A DNA stretch of 20,100 nucleotides from M55B174 sp964618065 (GTDB lineage Bacteria > Patescibacteriota > Minisyncoccia > CAIUEV01 > JAHKAQ01), in the NCBI GenBank assembly GCA_964618065.1, contig CAZTZK010000038.1:1-20100 (forward strand), written 5' to 3'. Below are positions 1 through 7,696 of the stretch, in pieces. The notes under the pieces are model-generated. The model was not told the origin of the DNA. It did not search any database and was given only the letters and a program-made list of their open reading frames with translations. The translations under genes and the position numbers were made by a program. The number at the start of each line of letters is the position of its first letter. Position 1 is the first letter of the stretch.

Positions 1-2
1 CC

Positions 3-767
3 GCTTGGCTTCTAATCCAAATAGTTGCTTCAGCTTTAGGATACACAGAAACCTGGTGGAAAATAGATATGGATTGTGCAGATTTTGGGGAAACTCAAAG
101 GAAAATTGATTGTGACCAATCCGGGGGAACGTGGAACCCAGAAACAAATGAATGCAAATGCGACCCCGGTGAAGAATTATTTAAAAATAAATGCGTTCCA
201 AGTAATTTAGTCGCTAAAATAAAAGAATGTGAAGCGGGACAAAATCAAGAGTGGGATTATAATGAAAATCAATGTAATTGCAGAATGGGTTATTTTAGAA
301 ATCTAAAAGGAAATTGTGTCGACATATTGTGCTGGGATTGCTCTTATGAAGGCATTGCAGATATTCAATGTGGTCCACCATGCAAAAAAATAAAACCACC
401 TGGCATACTAGCAAAAGTTAGATGCATCCCGGGTGATTCCTGCGGAGGGGAAGAAGCAATCAACATAGGAGCCCTAGGAACACCCTGTGGAGAAAGATTG
501 GGTAGTAGATGCGTAGCGACAGATGAGTGTAAATTTGGAGAAGACAATGTAAGACTTTCAACTCATTGCAAAGAAGGTAAATGTTGTAAAGCACAACCTC
601 CAATACAACTTTCAGAATGTAATCTCTGTGAAGGATATGACCCTAAAGTCAACGCTAGCTCTTATGCAGCAGATAAATATTGCAAGCTTAGAGCCGATGG
701 TAGTAGAAGATGGGAATGTATTATATCAGAAGGAAAATGTATCCCCAATCCTGACGTGTGTAAATAA
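3..767 (+). CDS. Cys-rich secreted/surface protein, 5' end outside window
   Basis: The frame is open from base 3, so the ATG at 69 is probably internal and the gene begins left of the window. The residues before that ATG (AWLLIQIVASALGY...) are hydrophobic and resemble a membrane segment like those of small VirB2/pilin-like proteins of Patescibacteria; this is inference from pattern. After the ATG the 232 residues hold 27 cysteines. Counting from that ATG, C15-x13-C29-x-C31-x10-C42 with a GGTW signature is one module, and C54-x14-C69-x-C71-x11-C83 is a diverged second copy. The rest (C88-C231) is Cys-rich without a repeat I recognise. Such Cys density suggests a disulfide-bonded protein outside the membrane. 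The same module occurs in the FecR-domain protein at 1188-2870. No enzymatic motif is visible and function is unknown. Confidence 0.75.
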   Translation, partial: AWLLIQIVASALGYTETWWKIDMDCADFGETQRKIDCDQSGGTWNPETNECKCDPGEELFKNKCVPSNLVAKIKECEAGQNQEWDYNENQCNCRMGYFRNLKGNCVDILCWDCSYEGIADIQCGPPCKKIKPPGILAKVRCIPGDSCGGEEAINIGALGTPCGERLGSRCVATDECKFGEDNVRLSTHCKEGKCCKAQPPIQLSECNLCEGYDPKVNASSYAADKYCKLRADGSRRWECIISEGKCIPNPDVCK

Positions 768-879
768 ATAATAAAATTTCCTTTTTATAATCTTCACCCT
801 ACTATAAAAATTTTCTATAAATTATAATTACTCAATACGGTAATTTTAATTTATAATCCATAATTTATAATTTCCTTAG

Positions 880-953
880 TACCAGGGGTGGGGGTCGAAC
901 CCACGACCTTGGGCTTATGAGTCCCACGCTCTAACCAGCTGAGCTACCCTGGC
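880..953 (-). tRNA. tRNA with anticodon CAU (elongator Met or Ile2)
   Basis: The reverse strand folds as a full 74-nt cloverleaf: acceptor GCCAGGG/CCCTGGT, D stem GCTC/GAGC, anticodon loop CTCATAA with CAT at 917-919, T stem GTGGG/CCCAC with loop TTCGACC, and discriminator A. CCA is not encoded. The first acceptor pair is G1-U72 and the base of the anticodon stem has an A-G mismatch. The C11-G24 pair and lack of a C1-A72 mismatch argue against initiator tRNA. Elongator Met and lysidine-modified Ile2 cannot be separated by eye. Confidence 0.9.
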
Positions 954-1014
954 TTAATTTTATAAAAAACTGATAATTTTTTAAAAGACTGAATAATCAT
1001 TTATAGTAAATCCT

Positions 1015-1034
1015 AAAAATGGGGAGATTCCCCA
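1015..1034 (-). terminator. Rho-independent terminator after the FecR-domain gene
   Basis: On the minus strand TGGGGA-ATC-TCCCCA forms a 6-bp hairpin with a 3-nt loop, followed at once by TTTTT. It lies about 150 nt downstream of the FecR-domain stop codon and points the right way to end that transcript before the CAU tRNA. Confidence 0.5.
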
Positions 1035-1063
1035 GCATCGCCGGGCGTTTGATCAAATAACCA

Positions 1064-1173
1064 ATCAAACCCACGACATTAGGTATAATAGAGAAACGCT
1101 CCCTGCCTGCCGGCAGGCAGGTAACTCACCCGAAAGGTGACCAGCCTCTGGCTGGTAGCTGAGCTACCCTGGC
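1064..1173 (-). pseudogene. Broken partial copy of the CAU tRNA with inserted hairpins
   Basis: Bases 1157-1173 repeat exactly the first 17 nt of the intact CAU tRNA (937-953: acceptor strand plus D stem). Bases 1064-1080 match its T arm at 14 of 17 positions (compare 893-909). In the intact tRNA these parts span about 60 nt, here about 110 nt. The extra material contains hairpins ACCAGCC-TCT-GGCTGGT (1140-1156) and TCACC-CGAAA-GGTGA (1126-1140) and the 20-nt palindrome at 1102-1121. No anticodon arm or 3' acceptor strand survives. I read it as a duplicated tRNA interrupted by a palindromic insertion and then decayed. Confidence 0.55.
1102..1121. repeat. 20-nt perfect GC-rich palindrome
   Basis: CCTGCCTGCCGGCAGGCAGG is its own reverse complement. 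It is strikingly GC-rich in an AT-rich background and is a type of extragenic palindrome I associate with Patescibacteria genomes. It sits in the middle of the broken tRNA copy. Only one copy is present in this window, so its repeat status genome-wide is inference. Confidence 0.6.
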
Positions 1174-1187
1174 AAGCAAAACAAAAA

Positions 1188-2870
1188 TTAATCGTCAATC
1201 TTTACCTCTTCATTATTACTATAAGCAACACATTTTTCACCGTTCCAAACACAAACCCGAAAATAATAAGTTTTTCCTTTATCTAAATCTTCCCAAGTGT
1301 AACTTTTAGTACTCTCTTTTGAAATTGATTTAGAGCCGTCGTCGGGATAAGTTGGATTTTTACTTTTACTTGCTACAATTTTATATCCTTGGCTAGCATC
1401 TCCACCAGAGATTGACCAGCTAAGGCTAGCTTCCCCTTTCTTTTTACTGGACCCTTTAAGGCTTATAGAATCTGCAAATTCCTCTTTCACACATTTTTCC
1501 CCTTCTAAGACTTCACCCTCCGGACAATCACATTTATCTTTTGCTGCATCCCAAATACCTCCAGAGTCAGTACAATTTTCTTTTGCAGTTTCACTTGTTT
1601 TTGTTACACATTTACCATCTTTTAGCTCCTTAGAAGAAGGGCAATCACATTTCTCTTCCTCGGAATCCCATGTTCCTCCAGAATCTTTACAGTTTTCTTC
1701 TTCTTCCGTACTTTTTACTTTAATAGTTTCTACTTCTAAGTCATTAGAATAAAGTTGGCAACCTGATGATCCGTCATAAATACAAACCCGAAAATGATAA
1801 GTTTCTCCGTCAGTAGTATCCCAAACATAAGAATTAGTAGTATCAGAGCGAATAGAACGATAATAACTGCCTGGATATTCCGGATTCAGCTGAGCACTTT
1901 TTAATATCTTTAAACCTTCCGGAGCTTCAACATTTTTTAACTCCCATTTTAGAGAAACGCCTTCTTTCGTAGCTTCTCCATTCAAATCAATCCTTTCGTC
2001 TAAATTATCATCTTTTTCTTCTTCAGCATTTGAATTTTCTTCTTGAGCTTGACTTTCACTTGAAGAAAATTCAGCTAGCTTTAAATTAATAGAAGCTCCC
2101 AGAATCATTTCTTTCTTTTTGTCTTGTTCAATATTCCAAGCAATAAAATTTTCTCTTAAATCATCAGCGTCAATCTCTTTCTTATTTTCTCCTTGATTTT
2201 CTTCTATTATAATTTTTTGACCTTCCTCAGCTTCTAAAGAAAAATCTTTTCCTTCATCTAAATATTTTATTTTCCCTTCCAAAATCCCCATGGAAATTTC
2301 CGTGCCTATTTTTTTTACCCAAAAAGCTGTCCCTAAAGACTCTATTCGCTTTTTAGTTGCCCCTTCAATCCCTGTAAGTTCTACCTGATACTTTTTATCT
2401 TCACTTTTTACAATCCTGTGATAAGTAGTCCCATCAGTCTGAACAATTAAGGTTCCCCCTTTTTCTTCAGAAAGGATAATCCGACTATACTCATCCATTC
2501 TAACAATATCTCCGTTCTCAAAACTTATAATAGCCCTTGCTCCCTCCACAGTTTTAATCTCATCAAATTTTTTAAGTTGAGCATCGGTTGCAACTTTCTC
2601 CCAATTTTCAGAAGAATATTTTTTAACAAAAACTTCACCTTCTTGAAAAACAAGTTTAGCGGAAACTCCTGCTGTTTTTAGAAAAGTGCCTATAAAATAG
2701 ATTAAAGCAATGGCAGCCATTCCCCCTAAAATCCAATAAAGATAGGTATGGAAATTACCACTTCCCAATCTTCCAGATTTTTTTCTAGTTAGATCTAAGG
2801 GAGGACGCTGGGGAAATTTCTTAAAATAATTATCGTTCCCTGCATGAATTTGAGGTATTCTTTTAAACAT
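1188..2870 (-). CDS. Membrane-anchored FecR-domain protein with FnIII-like and Cys-rich modules
   Basis: A 560-residue protein. A basic N-terminus (1-42) precedes one transmembrane helix (about 43-64), with the rest probably outside. Residues about 70-225 look like a FecR domain (beta-rich, with GDIVRMDEYSRIIL and GILEGKIKYL stretches); such domains bind or respond to extracellular cues in other bacteria, but no sigma-factor partner is seen here. An acidic low-complexity linker (about 268-292) leads to FnIII-like domain 1 (about 293-385), two Cys modules with identical spacing (C394/408/410/421 and C433/447/449/460, each with GG[TI]W), and FnIII-like domain 2 (about 467-558). Both FnIII-like domains end in FRVC...C...YSN. 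The build suggests adhesion or cell-surface sensing; the exact role is unknown. A promoter and an AAAGGA ribosome-binding site lie upstream. Confidence 0.85.
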   Translation of the reverse strand: MFKRIPQIHAGNDNYFKKFPQRPPLDLTRKKSGRLGSGNFHTYLYWILGGMAAIALIYFIGTFLKTAGVSAKLVFQEGEVFVKKYSSENWEKVATDAQLKKFDEIKTVEGARAIISFENGDIVRMDEYSRIILSEEKGGTLIVQTDGTTYHRIVKSEDKKYQVELTGIEGATKKRIESLGTAFWVKKIGTEISMGILEGKIKYLDEGKDFSLEAEEGQKIIIEENQGENKKEIDADDLRENFIAWNIEQDKKKEMILGASINLKLAEFSSSESQAQEENSNAEEEKDDNLDERIDLNGEATKEGVSLKWELKNVEAPEGLKILKSAQLNPEYPGSYYRSIRSDTTNSYVWDTTDGETYHFRVCIYDGSSGCQLYSNDLEVETIKVKSTEEEENCKDSGGTWDSEEEKCDCPSSKELKDGKCVTKTSETAKENCTDSGGIWDAAKDKCDCPEGEVLEGEKCVKEEFADSISLKGSSKKKGEASLSWSISGGDASQGYKIVASKSKNPTYPDDGSKSISKESTKSYTWEDLDKGKTYYFRVCVWNGEKCVAYSNNEEVKIDD

Positions 2871-2922
2871 TAATCCTTTTTTAGGTTTTATTAAATCTTA
2901 AAAAATTGCTCGAATTATTTTT

Positions 2923-2950
2923 ATTTTAACAGAAAACTTTTTCTTGTCGA
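2923..2950 (-). promoter_or_regulatory. Promoter of the FecR-domain gene
   Basis: On the minus strand TCGACA (-35 like) is followed after 16 nt by TAAAAT (-10 like), each one mismatch from the sigma-70 consensus. It sits about 50-80 nt upstream of the ATG at 2870. Confidence 0.45.
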
Positions 2951-2979
2951 GAAAAATAAAACTTTCCAAAAATCAACTT

Positions 2980-3009
2980 TTGACTTTAGGGGCTCTTTCC
3001 GTATATAAT
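2980..3009 (+). promoter_or_regulatory. Promoter of tRNA-Tyr
   Basis: TTGACT, an 18-nt spacer, then a perfect TATAAT ending 15 nt before the tRNA-Tyr 5' end. It is one of the clearest sigma-70-type promoters in the window. Confidence 0.75.
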
Positions 3010-3024
3010 TCTAAAGTCGTTCTT

Positions 3025-3108
3025 GGGTCGGTGGCAGAGCGGTCAAATGCTCCAGACTGTAAATCTGGCGACTTTATGTCTACGGAGGTTCGAATCCTCC
3101 CCGGCCCA
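3025..3108 (+). tRNA. tRNA-Tyr (GUA)
   Basis: Acceptor GGGTCGG/CCGGCCC, anticodon stem CCAGA/TCTGG with loop CTGTAAA (anticodon GTA at 3059-3061), the long variable arm of a class II tRNA, T stem GGAGG/CCTCC and discriminator A. CCA is encoded directly after it (3109-3111), unlike the other four tRNAs in this window. Confidence 0.95.
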
Positions 3109-3130
3109 CCAAATTTTTCTCTCTTATTTT

Positions 3131-3154
3131 AATTACGTAATTAATTACGTAATT
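3131..3154. repeat. 24-nt palindrome between convergent tRNA-Tyr and polA
   Basis: Two head-to-tail copies of AATTACGTAATT make a perfect 24-nt palindrome that abuts the polA stop codon. On the plus strand a run of five T overlaps its end, so it may act as a weak terminator for tRNA-Tyr. The stem is nearly all A-T pairs, which makes this uncertain. Confidence 0.45.
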
Positions 3155-3155
3155 T

Positions 3156-5981
3156 TTAAATTGGCTTAAGCTTTTCCCAATTTTTACCAACTTTTAGATC
3201 TACCCTCAAGGGAACAGCCAATTTTACCGCCTTTTCCATTATATTTTTCAAATCTTTAGCTACTACTTCTAGCTGACTATTCTTTACTTCTAATAAAATC
3301 TCATCATGAACGGAAAGTAAAATCCTGGCCTTATCTTCCAATTTATTTTTTTTCAAATAAGAGTCCGCCTTAACCATTGCTAATTTCATAATGTCAGCTG
3401 CTGATCCTTGGAAGGGCATATTAATTGCCATTCTTTCGCCACTGGCTTTAATTTGCCAATTGCTGGATTTAATCTCGGGAATATAGCGCCTTCTACCAAA
3501 CATTGTTTCCGCATAGCCTTTTTCTCGAGCAATCTTTTTAGCTTCTTCTAAATATTCAAACATTCGGGGAAATTTTTGTTTATACTTCTGAATAAACTCT
3601 TGAGCTTTTTTTCTGGATATATTGGCTGAACGAGCAAACCCAAATAAACTTATTCCATAAATAAGACCGAAATTTAATGCCTTGGCAGTATTTCTAATCG
3701 CAGGAGTCACTTCTTCTTTCTTTAGCCCATTAATTTTTCTGGCAGTTTCAGCATGAATATCCTCATCTTTTTTAAAAACTTTCAGCATCGTTGCATCTCC
3801 GGAATAATGAGCCGCTATTCTTAACTCAATTTGAGAATAATCTAAAGAGAGTAAACTAAAACCTTTGGGTGCTACGAATGCTCCTCTAATTTTTTGACCG
3901 ATTGAAGTCCGAACTGGGATATTTTGCAGATTGGGATTACTGGAAGATAATCGTCCGGTAGTAGTAATCTCTTGATTAAATTGAGTATGCAGACGACCAT
4001 CCTTTTTTTCAACCAGATTAGACAAAGGAGTTAAATAAGTATTTAACAATTTGGCCAATTCTCTATATTCAAGAACTGATTCAACTATTTCATGTTTAGA
4101 GGCTAATGTCTCTAATGCTTGAGAAGATGTAGAGTAATGACCATTTTTCCCTTTTTTGATTCCTTCGGTAGAAAACCCCAAATCTTCATAAAAAACTTTT
4201 GCCATCTGCTGGCTGGAATTTAAATTAAATTTTTGCTTGGCCAGCCGAAAAATTTTTGCTTTTTTTCTTTTAATTTCTCCCTCGCATTCAAGTTCTATTT
4301 TTTCTAATTTTGAAAGATCAATCTTAATGCCTAAAAGTTCCATCTCCGCTAAAATTTTTACCAAAGGCATTTCAATCTGGCGATAAACAAAATTTAAATT
4401 CCGTTTTTTTGAATTTTTGTTTCCGCTTGAAGCAGCCGGGGCAGGGAAAAGGCCTGATTTAATTTGCTGTTGAGAAATAGTCTTATTCCCTTCTTTATAT
4501 TTTTGATAAAAATTTTCAGTAATTTTTAATCTCTCCGCCAAATATTTTTTAATATCCCCTGCTGCATTATTGATCTCTCCTCCAGAAAATAATTCAGTTT
4601 GCTTTTTAACAGGAGCTTGAAGTTTTTCTAAATTCTCGGTTTGCAATCCCTCACTTTTTGACAAGGAAAAAAAATCTACTTGCTTTCTTCCTCCCTCAAA
4701 AAGATAAGCCATAATTTTTACATCGTCTTTAATTTTAAAGAGCTCTTTTGGAAAAACCAAAGCAGATTTAGAGAAAATACCCGCCAATTCCAATAATTCA
4801 AATTCCTGCTTGAATCCAAAACTAACAATATTTTTTTGACTAATAACTTTTATTACTTGGTGGATAAGCTTTTTATTCTCTCCATTGAAAATTAAAATTT
4901 CAGAATCTCCGGCAGGCATTAGGGCCAAATATTTAAACTGGCAGGCTGCTATTGCTTTTTCACAAATTTTAGGATCCGGCTTTTCATAGACAGTTAGAAA
5001 TATTTCTCGCTTTATTTTAGACAAAGCAGAAAGCTCTTTTTCTAATGCTTCTCCTTCCGAAACATTCCGAAAACTCATTTTAACTTTGGTTTTATTTTTC
5101 TCTGTATCTTCGCTATTAAGATTTAACCTTTTTAATAGAGTAAAGAATTCCAGCTCTTTTAAAGTTTTTTCTACTTTTTGTTTATCAAAATTACCAAATT
5201 GGGCTTTTTTTAAATTGAACTTAAAAGAAAAATCTGTTTTGATTTTGGCAAGTCTATAACTTAAAAAAACATTTTGCTTGGATTCTCTTAGTTTCTTTTC
5301 TAGAGATCCTCCAATTAATTTCAAATGCTTATAAATTCCTTCTATATCTTTATATTTTTTGAGTAAGGTAATGGCTGTTTTTTCTCCCACACCTTGCGCT
5401 CCGGGAATGTTATCCGATTGATCTCCCGCCAAAGCCTTAAGATCAACTATTTGCTTTGGCTTTAACCCAAATCTTTTCTGAATCGCTTCAGTATCGTAAA
5501 GAACAACATCTTTAGTCCCTCGCCTAAGAATAAAAACTTCCGTTTGATTATCAATAAGCTGAAAAATATCAGCGTCTCCGGTAACAATAACAGATTTTAT
5601 TTTTTTACCATGATTAGCTCTTTTGGCAATTACTCCAACCAGATCATCGGCCTCTAATCCTTTCATTGAATAAAATGGAACCCCGAAAGATTTTAAAACT
5701 TTTTTCACTAGAGGAATCTGTTGATAAAGTTCACGAGGCTGTTTAATCCTTTTCGCTTTATAATCTTTAAAAAATCTATGTCTAAAAGTTTTTCCTTTAC
5801 TATCAAAAGCAGCCACTAGGTAATCGGGATGAAATTCATCTACTACTCTCAAAAAAACCAACATAAATCCATAGACAGCATTAGTAATTAAGCCATCCTT
5901 AGTCCTTAAGCTATCAGGCAAGGCATGAAAAGACCGATGAATTAAAGCATTAGCGTCAATAATTACAATCTTTTTTTTCAT
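3156..5981 (-). CDS. polA: DNA polymerase I
   Basis: Full-length 941-residue family A polymerase for Okazaki-fragment maturation and gap repair. Residues 1-290 are the 5' nuclease domain (IIDANALIHRSF, GLEADDLVG at 108-116, VTGDADIFQL at 133-142, GDQSDNIPG at 186-194). Residues about 325-450 occupy the 3'-5' exonuclease position but lack the metal-binding DxE motif, so proofreading is probably absent; this is common outside the enterobacteria. The polymerase domain follows: TTGRLSSSNPNLQNIP (674-689), motif A with D714, motif B with R763, K767, F771 and Y775, and motif C with H892-D893-E894. F771 matches the E. coli F762 position. It lies 43 nt downstream of tsaE on the same strand and is probably cotranscribed. 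No Shine-Dalgarno is visible. Confidence 0.97.
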   Translation of the reverse strand: MKKKIVIIDANALIHRSFHALPDSLRTKDGLITNAVYGFMLVFLRVVDEFHPDYLVAAFDSKGKTFRHRFFKDYKAKRIKQPRELYQQIPLVKKVLKSFGVPFYSMKGLEADDLVGVIAKRANHGKKIKSVIVTGDADIFQLIDNQTEVFILRRGTKDVVLYDTEAIQKRFGLKPKQIVDLKALAGDQSDNIPGAQGVGEKTAITLLKKYKDIEGIYKHLKLIGGSLEKKLRESKQNVFLSYRLAKIKTDFSFKFNLKKAQFGNFDKQKVEKTLKELEFFTLLKRLNLNSEDTEKNKTKVKMSFRNVSEGEALEKELSALSKIKREIFLTVYEKPDPKICEKAIAACQFKYLALMPAGDSEILIFNGENKKLIHQVIKVISQKNIVSFGFKQEFELLELAGIFSKSALVFPKELFKIKDDVKIMAYLFEGGRKQVDFFSLSKSEGLQTENLEKLQAPVKKQTELFSGGEINNAAGDIKKYLAERLKITENFYQKYKEGNKTISQQQIKSGLFPAPAASSGNKNSKKRNLNFVYRQIEMPLVKILAEMELLGIKIDLSKLEKIELECEGEIKRKKAKIFRLAKQKFNLNSSQQMAKVFYEDLGFSTEGIKKGKNGHYSTSSQALETLASKHEIVESVLEYRELAKLLNTYLTPLSNLVEKKDGRLHTQFNQEITTTGRLSSSNPNLQNIPVRTSIGQKIRGAFVAPKGFSLLSLDYSQIELRIAAHYSGDATMLKVFKKDEDIHAETARKINGLKKEEVTPAIRNTAKALNFGLIYGISLFGFARSANISRKKAQEFIQKYKQKFPRMFEYLEEAKKIAREKGYAETMFGRRRYIPEIKSSNWQIKASGERMAINMPFQGSAADIMKLAMVKADSYLKKNKLEDKARILLSVHDEILLEVKNSQLEVVAKDLKNIMEKAVKLAVPLRVDLKVGKNWEKLKPI

Positions 5982-6024
5982 AAAACTTTTTTAAAAATAT
6001 CATTAAAGAATAATTCAGAAAAAA

Positions 6025-6486
6025 TCAATATTTTATGATCATTTTTCTAGAATTTGTCCCTCTTATTTTAAAATAAATATCTATTCTTTTAGCCGGTAAA
6101 ATATTTTTAATCTTATCTGCCCACTCTATCATCACCACACCTTCTTGATCAGCTATCCATTCTTTAAAACCAAGTTTTAGAATATCCGCTTGATCTTCCA
6201 AACGGTAACAATCAACATGATAAATTCTTCTAATTTTTTCTTTTGAGCTCTTAATAGCATAAACTTTGAGAATATTAAAAGTAGGACTATTGATCCTATC
6301 TGGAACCTTCAAAGCAATTGCTAAATCTTGAACAAAAGTAGTTTTTCCACTGCCTAATTCTCCGTAGAGACAAATAACTTCACCGCCCTTAAGCTTGCCG
6401 GCTAGAGAAAAAGCTTGTTCCCTGGTAGCAGCAATATCCTCTAGAAAAAATTCTTCTTGCTTTTTTTTACCAATTTGACTTATCAT
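6025..6486 (-). CDS. tsaE: tRNA t6A37 biosynthesis ATPase TsaE
   Basis: A 153-residue P-loop ATPase needed with TsaB, TsaD and TsaC to make N6-threonylcarbamoyladenosine at position 37 of ANN-decoding tRNAs. Visible motifs are Walker A GELGSGKT (42-49), the family signatures INSPTFNI (65-72) and HVDCYRLED (90-98), and VMIEWADKI (118-126). The length is normal for the family. It is divergent from the DHH-like gene at 6526 across a 39-bp gap and upstream of polA on the same strand. The partner tsa genes are not in the window. Confidence 0.95.
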   Translation of the reverse strand: MISQIGKKKQEEFFLEDIAATREQAFSLAGKLKGGEVICLYGELGSGKTTFVQDLAIALKVPDRINSPTFNILKVYAIKSSKEKIRRIYHVDCYRLEDQADILKLGFKEWIADQEGVVMIEWADKIKNILPAKRIDIYFKIRGTNSRKMIIKY

Positions 6487-6504
6487 AGCTATCTGTTATC
6501 CTAG

Positions 6505-6532
6505 CATAATATTTTTTCAAAAAAAATGTTAA
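6505..6532. promoter_or_regulatory. Candidate divergent promoter for tsaE-polA and the DHH-like gene
   Basis: On the minus strand TTAACA (6527-6532), a 15-nt spacer and TATTAT (6506-6511) could drive tsaE. On the plus strand the overlapping CATAAT (6505-6510) would start a transcript only a few bases before the ATG at 6526, giving a nearly leaderless mRNA. The short spacer and lack of a good plus-strand -35 keep confidence low. Confidence 0.35.
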
Positions 6533-7692
6533 GTGGCGCTAAAGTAAAATCTCTTTCTATTTTAAAAAATAAAGAAAAAAATAATAAAGAAGAATTGCTT
6601 GACCAAATTAAGAGGACTAAAAATCCTGTTATAATTTTGCCAGATATAGCTGATAATGAAATCACTTGCGCCGGTTTGGGTCTTTATAGCATTTTAAAAG
6701 AGAAAAATAAAAAAGTTTCGCTTGTCTCTTATAAAAAACCAGGTCCTAAATTAGCTTTCCTGGAGAACATAAATGAAATTAAAGAAAAAATTGATAGCAC
6801 TAGAAGTTTTGTTCTCTCTTTTGATACCTCTAAAAATGAAATTAAAAATGTACAATACGAAAGAGTAAGGAATAAACTTAATATTTATGTTACTCCTCAA
6901 AAGGGAACTATTGACCCAAAAGATTTTTACCTTGCCTCAGGACAATTCAAATATGATCTTGTCATAATTTTAGGAGCAGTTGAATTACAAGATGTTGGAA
7001 TTTGCTACGAAAAAAATGCTGATTTATTTTTTGATCTTCCTGTTGTAAATATTGATTACCACATTGCCAACGAACAGTATGGGCAAATAAATGTTGTTGA
7101 AGTAAAATCTTCAGGAGTATCGGAAATTATTGCCGAAATTTTTAATAATATTGGAGTTAGTTTGCCTCAAGCGGCTACCGACTGTTTCTACACTGGAATT
7201 TTGGAAGCTACAGAAAGTTTTCAGTCTCCCCGAACAACTCCTAAAACTTTAATGACTGCCGCTAATTTAATTGATAAAGGGGCTAGTTATAAAGAGATCG
7301 TTAGAAAACTTTATAAAACTCAAAATTTAGATTCTATAAAACTTTGGGGTCGCCTCATGGCTAAAATAAAAGAAGATACTTCTCTTAATTTAGCCTGGAT
7401 CACCGCTCAAAAAGAAGATTTCGCAAATACTAAAATGACGACTATTCAATTACGTTCCATCTTTGATAAAATAAGAAATAATTACAACAAAACCGGGACC
7501 TTAATGCTTCTTTGGGAAAATAGAAATGGTTTCACCAAAGGTCTTATCCAAAATTCCAACCAAGAATTTTTTAGAGATCTTTTTAAAGGAGTTCAATGGG
7601 GTAATGCTGTTATTTTTGAAATAAACGAAATTTTATCTCGAGCAGAAGAAAAAATACTAAAAACTTTAAAAGAAAATAGTCAACAATTCTAA
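6526..7692 (+). CDS. Degenerate DHH-family phosphoesterase-like protein
   Basis: The 388 residues align along their length with the NrnA/RecJ-type DHH fold, but the metal-binding motifs are eroded. Against the intact NrnA-like protein at 15489-16490: motif I HKDPDGD becomes PDIADNE (39-45), losing the His and one Asp. Motif II VSDAPEL becomes ILGAVEL (148-154; Asp to Gly). The DHH triad becomes DYH (177-179). Motif IV TGLFTDTGGF becomes TGILEATESF (223-232; Asp to Ala). The C-terminal GGGGH of DHHA1 is missing, with GVQWGN in its place (355-360). The fold seems kept, as IKLWGR (271-276) matches KIWGR of the intact copy. Hydrolysis is therefore unlikely; a binding, scaffold or regulatory role is inference. 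There is no Shine-Dalgarno. It is convergent with elp3 with a 4-bp gap. Confidence 0.75.
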   Translation: MLSGAKVKSLSILKNKEKNNKEELLDQIKRTKNPVIILPDIADNEITCAGLGLYSILKEKNKKVSLVSYKKPGPKLAFLENINEIKEKIDSTRSFVLSFDTSKNEIKNVQYERVRNKLNIYVTPQKGTIDPKDFYLASGQFKYDLVIILGAVELQDVGICYEKNADLFFDLPVVNIDYHIANEQYGQINVVEVKSSGVSEIIAEIFNNIGVSLPQAATDCFYTGILEATESFQSPRTTPKTLMTAANLIDKGASYKEIVRKLYKTQNLDSIKLWGRLMAKIKEDTSLNLAWITAQKEDFANTKMTTIQLRSIFDKIRNNYNKTGTLMLLWENRNGFTKGLIQNSNQEFFRDLFKGVQWGNAVIFEINEILSRAEEKILKTLKENSQQF

Positions 7693-7696
7693 AATG

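Noticed and set aside
365..547. Minus-strand 60-codon frame inside the Cys-rich gene
   Set aside because: It is antisense to a frame with clear protein-like Cys spacing and has no features of its own.
880..953. Initiator tRNA-Met
   Set aside because: The CAU anticodon, the GGG/CCC stretch in the anticodon stem and the variable loop recall an initiator. However, the first pair is G-U rather than a C-A mismatch, D-stem pair 11-24 is C-G, and the GC pairs are shifted one position.
1064..1173. Functional tRNA with an intron
   Set aside because: No anticodon arm and no 3' acceptor strand can be found, so splicing out any segment would not restore a cloverleaf.
2944..3132. Plus-strand 62-codon frame
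   Set aside because: It runs through the tRNA-Tyr promoter and the tRNA itself and encodes no recognisable protein.
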